Origin: Actinomadura luteofluorescens
GTDB taxonomy: Bacteria; Actinomycetota; Actinomycetes; Streptosporangiales; Streptosporangiaceae
Length of the DNA: 64,000 nt
Assembly (NCBI RefSeq): GCF_013409365.1
Contig: NZ_JACCBA010000001.1
Span: forward strand, 7,130,001 to 7,194,000
Direction of reading: 5' to 3'
The notes under the pieces were generated by a model that saw only the letters and a program-made list of their open reading frames with translations, did no database searches and had not been told where the DNA came from. Made by a program: the position numbers and the translations under genes. Below are positions 59,374-64,000 of the stretch, one piece after another. The first letter of the stretch is position 1. Every line of letters starts with the position of its first letter.

Positions 59374-60345
59374 TCATGCGGCTTGGCGCTGGTCGGCGTC
59401 CAGCAGGTGGTACAGCAGCAGCAACTGGGTGATGGCGAGCGGGTCGCTGGTGCCGGTGTCGCCGATGCGGCCGAGGGCGTCCCGATCGGGCAGGGCGGTC
59501 CCGGCGCGGGGGCCGAGGCGCTCCCAGATGGCCTTCTTGACCACCCGCGACTCCTCGGGCGAGACGTAGCCGTGGACGTGCAGCGCGTCCACGGGACGGC
59601 CGTCGGTGTCGCGGTGGAGGCGCAGGTGCATGGCCGTCTCGGTGTCGCCGGGCCCGCTCTCCAGGACGTCGGCGAGCTCCGGGTGGTCGATGGTGGGGCG
59701 CAGCAGCAGCTCGGCCGACAGCGGGGTGCCGGGCGGGTCGAGGCGGCCGGCGACCGGCGCGAACCGGACGACGATGTCGGCGTGCTTGCGCTGCGGGCGG
59801 ATGTAGGCGGCGCTCTCGGGCTCGCGGCGGGTCAGCTCCGCCATCACCTGCTCGGGGCTGTAGCCGCGCTTGTCGCAGTCGCGCCTGACCTTCCAGGAGT
59901 GGCGCAGCGGCTCGGGCGGGTCGAGGTAGACGGTGATGTCGAAGCAGGCCCGCGCGAGCCGGGTGTGCAGCGGGAGCAGCCCCTCGACGATCACGAAGTC
60001 GCGGGGCTCGACCAGTTCCGGCCGGACGAGCTCGCCGGTCGCGTGGTCGTAGACCGGTTTCAGGATCGGCTCGCCCATCGACAGCAGCTGGAGGTGCTGC
60101 TCCATGATGTCGATGTGGTTGCAGTCGGGGTGCAGCGCCGTGAACGGCTTCCCGGCCCGCTCGGCGCGGTCGTAGCGGTGGTAGTCGTCCACGCAGACCG
60201 CCGTCATCCGGTCCGCCCCCAGGCATCGCACAAGCCCCCTGGTGAGAGTGGTCTTGCCCGCCGCGCTGTCCCCCGCGATGGCGAGCATGACGGGGCGGCG
60301 GCCCGACCCGCGCGCCCGGAGCATATGCACGATCCGATGGGGCAC
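59374..60345 (-). CDS. Phosphoribulokinase-family kinase
   Basis: A 323-aa P-loop kinase with Walker A AGDSAAGKTTLTRGL, DDYHRYDRAERAG, TALHPDCNHIDIMEQHLQLL, PVYDHATGEL and VIVEGLLPLHT, all in the order of the phosphoribulokinase/uridine kinase family and closest by pattern to phosphoribulokinase. If so it makes ribulose-1,5-bisphosphate. No RuBisCO or other Calvin-cycle gene lies in the window. GTG start after GGAGGAG. Confidence 0.82.
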   Translation of the reverse strand: MPHRIVHMLRARGSGRRPVMLAIAGDSAAGKTTLTRGLVRCLGADRMTAVCVDDYHRYDRAERAGKPFTALHPDCNHIDIMEQHLQLLSMGEPILKPVYDHATGELVRPELVEPRDFVIVEGLLPLHTRLARACFDITVYLDPPEPLRHSWKVRRDCDKRGYSPEQVMAELTRREPESAAYIRPQRKHADIVVRFAPVAGRLDPPGTPLSAELLLRPTIDHPELADVLESGPGDTETAMHLRLHRDTDGRPVDALHVHGYVSPEESRVVKKAIWERLGPRAGTALPDRDALGRIGDTGTSDPLAITQLLLLYHLLDADQRQAA

Positions 60346-60503
60346 TGACTCCTCCGTCCTGCGGAATCCGGTTTTCGCTGTGCAGCGTAGGCGGGTCCGG
60401 GCGGCGGCTCGTCCCCCAATCAGGGGAGAGCGGGGGTGAAACCGCGGGAGGCCTTGCCCGGCGGGGGCTACTGGTGAGTAGCTTGGGTTGTTATCGTGCC
60501 GGG

Positions 60504-61160
60504 ATGGGTGTCCCCGTACGCGTCGTCCTGGTCGACGACCACGAGATGATCCTCGCCGGGCTGACCGCGATGCTGGCCGGGTTCTCCGGCCGGGTGCGCG
60601 TCGTCGGGCAGGCGGGGACGGGGGACGAGGCGGCCCGGCTGGTCACCGCGCTGCGCCCCGACGTCGTCCTGCTGGACGTGCGGCTCGGTCCCGAGAGCGG
60701 CCTCGACCTGTGCCGCCTGATCACCGGGCGCGTCCCGGAGGCCCGGGTGGTCTTCCTGTCGGTGTACGACGACGAGCAGTACGTCTTCGAGGCGCTGCGC
60801 GCGGGGGCGGGCGGCTACCTGCTCAAGCGGGTCGACGGCCCGGAGCTGGTCCGGCGGCTGGAGGAGGTGGCGCAGGGCGAGACGGTCGTCGACCCGACGC
60901 TCGCCGGGCGGATGGCGGTGACCGCGGCGCGGCTCACCCGCGGCGAGTTCTGGCCGGGCGCCAACCGCGGCCTCACCCAGCGCGAGAGCGAGGTGCTGTC
61001 GCTGCTGGTGGGCGGCCTGTCGAACAAGGCGATCGCCGCGCGGCTCGTGCTCAGCGAGGAGACGGTCAAGAGCCACCTGCGCGCCCTGTACCGCAAGCTG
61101 GAGGTGGCCGACCGGTCGGCGGCGATCGCCGTCGCGCTGCGCGAGGGGCTGTTCCGGTGA
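60504..61160 (+). CDS. NarL/LuxR-family response regulator
   Basis: A 218-aa regulator with receiver (VVLVDDHEMILAGLTAML, Asp in VVLLDVRLGPESG, Lys in GYLLKRVD) and LuxR helix-turn-helix (LTQRESEVLSLLVGGLSNKA, VKSHLRALYRKLEVAD). It precedes its kinase, the reverse of the other pairs here, and overlaps it by 4 bp. ATG 60504 chosen over an earlier ATG that adds an unlikely extension. Confidence 0.92.
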   Translation: MGVPVRVVLVDDHEMILAGLTAMLAGFSGRVRVVGQAGTGDEAARLVTALRPDVVLLDVRLGPESGLDLCRLITGRVPEARVVFLSVYDDEQYVFEALRAGAGGYLLKRVDGPELVRRLEEVAQGETVVDPTLAGRMAVTAARLTRGEFWPGANRGLTQRESEVLSLLVGGLSNKAIAARLVLSEETVKSHLRALYRKLEVADRSAAIAVALREGLFR

Positions 61161-62305
61161 CCGGCGCGCGGCCGCTCGACCTGCTCGCCGGGCGCGGGAG
61201 CGACCTGCTCGTGCGCGTCGCGGGCGTGGCCTGCTCCGACCGGGAACTGCCGCTGATGGCCGAGAGGCTCGCCGAGCTGGTGGTGCGGTCCGCGCGGGCG
61301 CTGACGTTCTGCGACGTGTACGTCCTGGACGACGAGGAGCGCGTCCTGGAATGGCGGGGCGCGCCGGTGCCGCTGGGGGAGGGCGAGGTCGGCCGGGTCG
61401 CGGCGCACGGCCGCGCCCGCGCGCACCCGGACGGGCGGGGCGCCGCGGTCCCCGTGCACGGCGACGGCATCGTGATCGCCGTCGTGGACGTCCGGTCCGC
61501 CGGGCCGTGCCCGCCGGGCGACGTCGCGCTCGTCACGGCGCTCGCCGGGCTGTTCGCGCCGGTGCTGTCGTCGTGCCGCCGGCTGCGGACGGCGCGCGAG
61601 CGCGAGCACGCGGCCGAGCGGTTCGCCGAGCGGGCCGTCGAGGCGCAGGAGGCCGAGCGGTCGCGGCTGAGCCGGGAGATCCACGACGGCATCGCCCAGC
61701 GGCTCGCCAGCCTCGGCTTCCACCTGTCGGCCGCCGAGCGGGCGCTGCCCGAGCACCACCCCGAGGGGCTGGCGCAGATCATGATGGCGCGGCGGCTGTG
61801 CGAGCTGGCCGCCGCCGAGACCCGCGCGGCGATCGGGGGGCTGCGCCCGCCCGTCCTGGACGACCTCGGCCTGTCGGCGGCGCTCGCCACCCTCGCCCGC
61901 GAGGCCGGGGACGGTTCCGGCGGGCACGGCGCCCTCGACGTGACGGTGACCGTCGAGGGCGAGCTGGAGGACGAGCTGCCCGACCACGTGCAGACGGCGC
62001 TGTACCGGATCGCGCAGGAGGCGGTCGGCAACAGCCTGCGGCACGCGTCGGCGAGCCGCGTCGACCTGCTGCTGGAGCACTCCAGCGACCGGGTCCGGCT
62101 GAAGGTGGCCGACGACGGGTCCGGCTTCTCGATGCGGGACGTCCTCGCGCGCGGCGGCCGGGGCCGCCGCCCCGACTCCTACGGGCTGCGCGGCATGCGG
62201 GAGCGCGCCGAGCTGCTCGGCGGGCGGGTCGCGGTGACGAGCCGGCCCGGCGTCGGCACGACCGTCGAGGCGGTCGTCCCCATCCCAGGACGCCGCCGGC
62301 CCTGA
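61157..62305 (+). CDS. Soluble HisKA_3-type histidine kinase with GAF-like domain
   Basis: A 382-aa kinase without membrane helices. A GAF-like sensor fills about residues 15-150 (LAELVVRSARALTFCDVYVL), then RSRLSREIHDGIAQRLASLG with the phospho-His, RRLCELAAAETRAAIGGLRP, and HATPase (RIAQEAVGNSLRHASA, GLRGMRERAELLGGRV). It should sense an intracellular signal or redox/gas ligand. GTG start inside the regulator stop. Confidence 0.9.
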   Translation: MTGARPLDLLAGRGSDLLVRVAGVACSDRELPLMAERLAELVVRSARALTFCDVYVLDDEERVLEWRGAPVPLGEGEVGRVAAHGRARAHPDGRGAAVPVHGDGIVIAVVDVRSAGPCPPGDVALVTALAGLFAPVLSSCRRLRTAREREHAAERFAERAVEAQEAERSRLSREIHDGIAQRLASLGFHLSAAERALPEHHPEGLAQIMMARRLCELAAAETRAAIGGLRPPVLDDLGLSAALATLAREAGDGSGGHGALDVTVTVEGELEDELPDHVQTALYRIAQEAVGNSLRHASASRVDLLLEHSSDRVRLKVADDGSGFSMRDVLARGGRGRRPDSYGLRGMRERAELLGGRVAVTSRPGVGTTVEAVVPIPGRRRP

Positions 62306-62407
62306 ACCGGCGGAGCCTTGACCTGCGCGGCCGCCCGCTGCTAGCTTTTGCCGCATCCTGGAACTGTATTCCGTATCGCGGAAATCCAGAGCAGCGGAGG
62401 GATCCCG

Positions 62408-63691
62408 TTGAAGAACCTCGTCCCGATCCTCGCGGCCGTGCTGCTCGGCGCCGCCGCCTGCTCCTCGTCCGGAGGCGGCGACTCCGGCGGCACCGTCGAG
62501 CTCGTCATGTGGCACGGCCAGGAGGACAGCGCGGCCAAGTCCCTGGAGAAGCTGGTCGGCGCGTTCAACCAGAGCCACCCGGGGATCAGGGTGAAGATGG
62601 ACTCCGGCGGCGCCACGGCCGACACGATGCTGCCCAAGGTGACCGCCGGGTTCGCCGCAGGTACCTATCCTGACATCGCCTACATGTACGGGTCGTGGGG
62701 GGCCGCGCTCGCGCGCAGCCCGAAGGTGCCCGACCTGAAGAAGTACGTGGGCGGCCCCGAGACCGGCTGGAACGACTTCTGGCCCAACGCCCGGCAGACG
62801 GCGACCGTCAACGGCAAGGTGATCGGGTTCCCCGCCGTGGTGGACGACCTGACCGTCCTCTACAACAAGAAGCTGCTGGCCAAGGCCGGGCTGAAGCCCC
62901 CGTCGCCGGACTGGGCGTGGGAGGACTTCCGGGCGATGGCGCGCGAGCTCACCGACGCCGGATCCAAGACCTACGGGACGACCTGGGCGGTCAGCGGCGG
63001 CGAGGAGACCACCTGGAGCCTGTGGCCGCTGCTCTGGCAGAACGGCGGCTCGATCCTGTCGCAGGACGGCAAGAAGGCCGCCTTCAACTCGCCGCAGGGA
63101 GTGCGGGCCCTGACGCTGGTGCAGCAGATGGCCGTCCAGGACAAGTCCGTCTACCTGGACTCCACCCCGGCAGAGAAGGGCCAGAAGCTGTTCGAGTCCG
63201 GCCGGCTGGGGCTGTTCCTGTCCGGCCCGTGGGTGCTCAACGACGTCAAGGCCGCGGGGATCGACTACGACATCGCGCCGCTGCCCGGTACCAACGGCGA
63301 CCACCAGACGGTCTCCGGCCCCGACAACTGGGCGGTGTTCGACCACGGGAACCGCCGGGTCAAGGCCGCCGTCGAGTTCCTCACCTGGCTGACCCAGCCC
63401 GAGCAGCAGCTCGTCTGGATGATGGGCACCGGCTCGCTGCCGACCCGCCAGGCGGTCACCAGGCTGCCCGGCTACCAGGACTTCGTCCGCAGGTACCCGG
63501 GGATCGGCGTCGTCACCGACAACCTCGCCAACGCCAAGCAGATCAGGCCGGTGACCGCCAAGTACCCGCGCGTCTCCGGCTTCGTCGCCGACGCCATCGC
63601 GTCCGTCCTGCTCGGCCGGTCCGACCCGCGGAGCGCGCTGGACGACGCCGCCCGCAAGTCCGACGCGCTCCTCGCGGTACCCGGCCAATGA
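62408..63691 (+). CDS. Family 1 sugar-binding lipoprotein of an ABC transporter
   Basis: A 427-aa solute-binding protein with signal and lipobox LLGAAAC, then SBP family 1 features: VELVMWHGQEDSAAKSLEKL, AGFAAGTYPDIAYMYGSWGA, FFPA-like GFPAVVDDLTVLYNKKLLAK and GRLGLFLSGPWVLND. It binds a sugar or oligosaccharide for import. The start is a TTG at 62408 with GGAGGG upstream; an earlier GTG would add residues before the signal peptide. The permease gene overlaps its stop. Confidence 0.9.
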   Translation: MKNLVPILAAVLLGAAACSSSGGGDSGGTVELVMWHGQEDSAAKSLEKLVGAFNQSHPGIRVKMDSGGATADTMLPKVTAGFAAGTYPDIAYMYGSWGAALARSPKVPDLKKYVGGPETGWNDFWPNARQTATVNGKVIGFPAVVDDLTVLYNKKLLAKAGLKPPSPDWAWEDFRAMARELTDAGSKTYGTTWAVSGGEETTWSLWPLLWQNGGSILSQDGKKAAFNSPQGVRALTLVQQMAVQDKSVYLDSTPAEKGQKLFESGRLGLFLSGPWVLNDVKAAGIDYDIAPLPGTNGDHQTVSGPDNWAVFDHGNRRVKAAVEFLTWLTQPEQQLVWMMGTGSLPTRQAVTRLPGYQDFVRRYPGIGVVTDNLANAKQIRPVTAKYPRVSGFVADAIASVLLGRSDPRSALDDAARKSDALLAVPGQ

Positions 63692-64000
63692 GCGCGGCGA
63701 CCGCCACCCGGGGCGCCGGCCGCCGGGCCCCCGCCGACCCCGGCGGCCCCCCGGACGGCGGCCGGAACGTGCGGCGGCGGCTCACCGACCAGGCAGCCGC
63801 GTGGTCGTTCGCGGGCCCGTCCACGCTGCTGGTCCTCGGCTTCTCGCTGCTGCCGATGGGCTGGGCGTTCCGCCTCTCGCTCACCGACTCCGACCTGGTG
63901 TCGGAAGGCCAGGGCGTGGGGCTGGCCAACTACCGGACCCTGGCGCACGACCCGGTGTTCTGGAAGTCCATCCGCAACACGGCGGAGCTCGTCGGCCTCT
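63688..64000 (+). CDS. Sugar ABC transporter permease (MalF-like), 5' part
   Basis: The ATG overlaps the upstream stop (ATGA). It encodes a Pro/Arg-rich N-terminus, then a first membrane helix (FAGPSTLLVLGFSLLPMGWA) and FRLSLTDSDLVSE, GVGLANYRTLAHDPVFW, SIRNTAELVGL, the standard opening of binding-protein-dependent sugar permeases. It is cut by the window end. Confidence 0.88.
   Translation, partial: MSAATATRGAGRRAPADPGGPPDGGRNVRRRLTDQAAAWSFAGPSTLLVLGFSLLPMGWAFRLSLTDSDLVSEGQGVGLANYRTLAHDPVFWKSIRNTAELVGL

Noticed and set aside
60815..63688. A 957-codon minus-strand open frame
   Set aside because: Antisense to a response regulator, a kinase and a binding protein with full motifs.
1..64000. 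A biosynthetic gene cluster, prophage, integrative element or CRISPR array
   Set aside because: No PKS/NRPS/terpene core enzyme, integrase, transposase, capsid gene or regularly spaced repeats were seen; the Fab genes are primary metabolism.

Overview
The window is 64 kb of very GC-rich chromosome with strong G/C bias at third codon positions. Many genes start with GTG and many neighbours overlap by 4 bp (GTGA or ATGA). The gene content (DUF3145, DUF3052, DUF5998, a PucR-type regulator next to fabD-fabH-acpP-fabF, homodimeric aceE, a CU044_5270-type ECF partner, and Scr1/DUF397 pairs) points to a filamentous actinomycete. Streptosporangiales/Thermomonosporaceae (Actinomadura-like) fits best; that genus-level placement is inference. 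I see no rRNA, tRNA, CRISPR array, transposase or integrase.

Layout. 1-4.7 kb: the 3' part of an NDP-forming acyl-CoA ligase, a proline-rich ORF, a DUF5998/alkaline-phosphatase-superfamily pair and a rhodanese-type sulfurtransferase. 4.7-9.4 kb (minus): a compact four-gene operon of an intracellular subtilisin-like protease, a sigma-70 family factor, a 148-aa unknown protein and a TPR-CHAT protease. This is the most intriguing system in the window. 9.7-12.3 kb: DUF3145, then an RsbQ-like hydrolase with an RsbP-like PAS-PP2C phosphatase. 12.3-17.9 kb (minus): a truncated metallo-hydrolase, the FAS II genes fabF, acpP, fabH and fabD, and their likely regulator FasR. 17.9-20.4 kb: two paralogous secreted alpha/beta hydrolases around two tiny membrane ORFs. 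20.5-23.6 kb: a NarL-type two-component system and a PHP-domain protein.

23.6-33.6 kb looks like a poly(3-hydroxybutyrate) utilisation locus: secreted PHB depolymerase, secreted oligomer-hydrolase-like enzyme, a five-gene HAAT/Liv-type ABC transporter (one ATPase has an altered Walker A motif), a GAF/PucR-type regulator and 3-hydroxybutyrate dehydrogenase. Related ATGTG/CACAT motifs lie in both of its promoter regions. 33.7-48 kb: epoxide hydrolase, WYL regulator, L,D-transpeptidase, OmpR-type two-component system, ECF sigma factor with partner, two SH3-like secreted proteins, an EamA-like transporter, and an FtsX-type ABC exporter with a divergent two-component system.

48-52.7 kb is the accessory stretch: two co-oriented micro-ORFs (one Cys-rich), strong hairpins, a frameshifted pseudogene, a Scr1/DUF397 pair with a possible third small ORF, a HATPase/VOC pair, and a 177-bp tandem duplication. 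52.7-64 kb returns to core functions: aceE, DUF1918, YjbQ, DUF3052, AhpE-type peroxiredoxin, a zinc-ribbon protein, a K+ channel, an orphan phosphoribulokinase-family kinase, a two-component system, and the start of a sugar ABC transporter cut by the window end.
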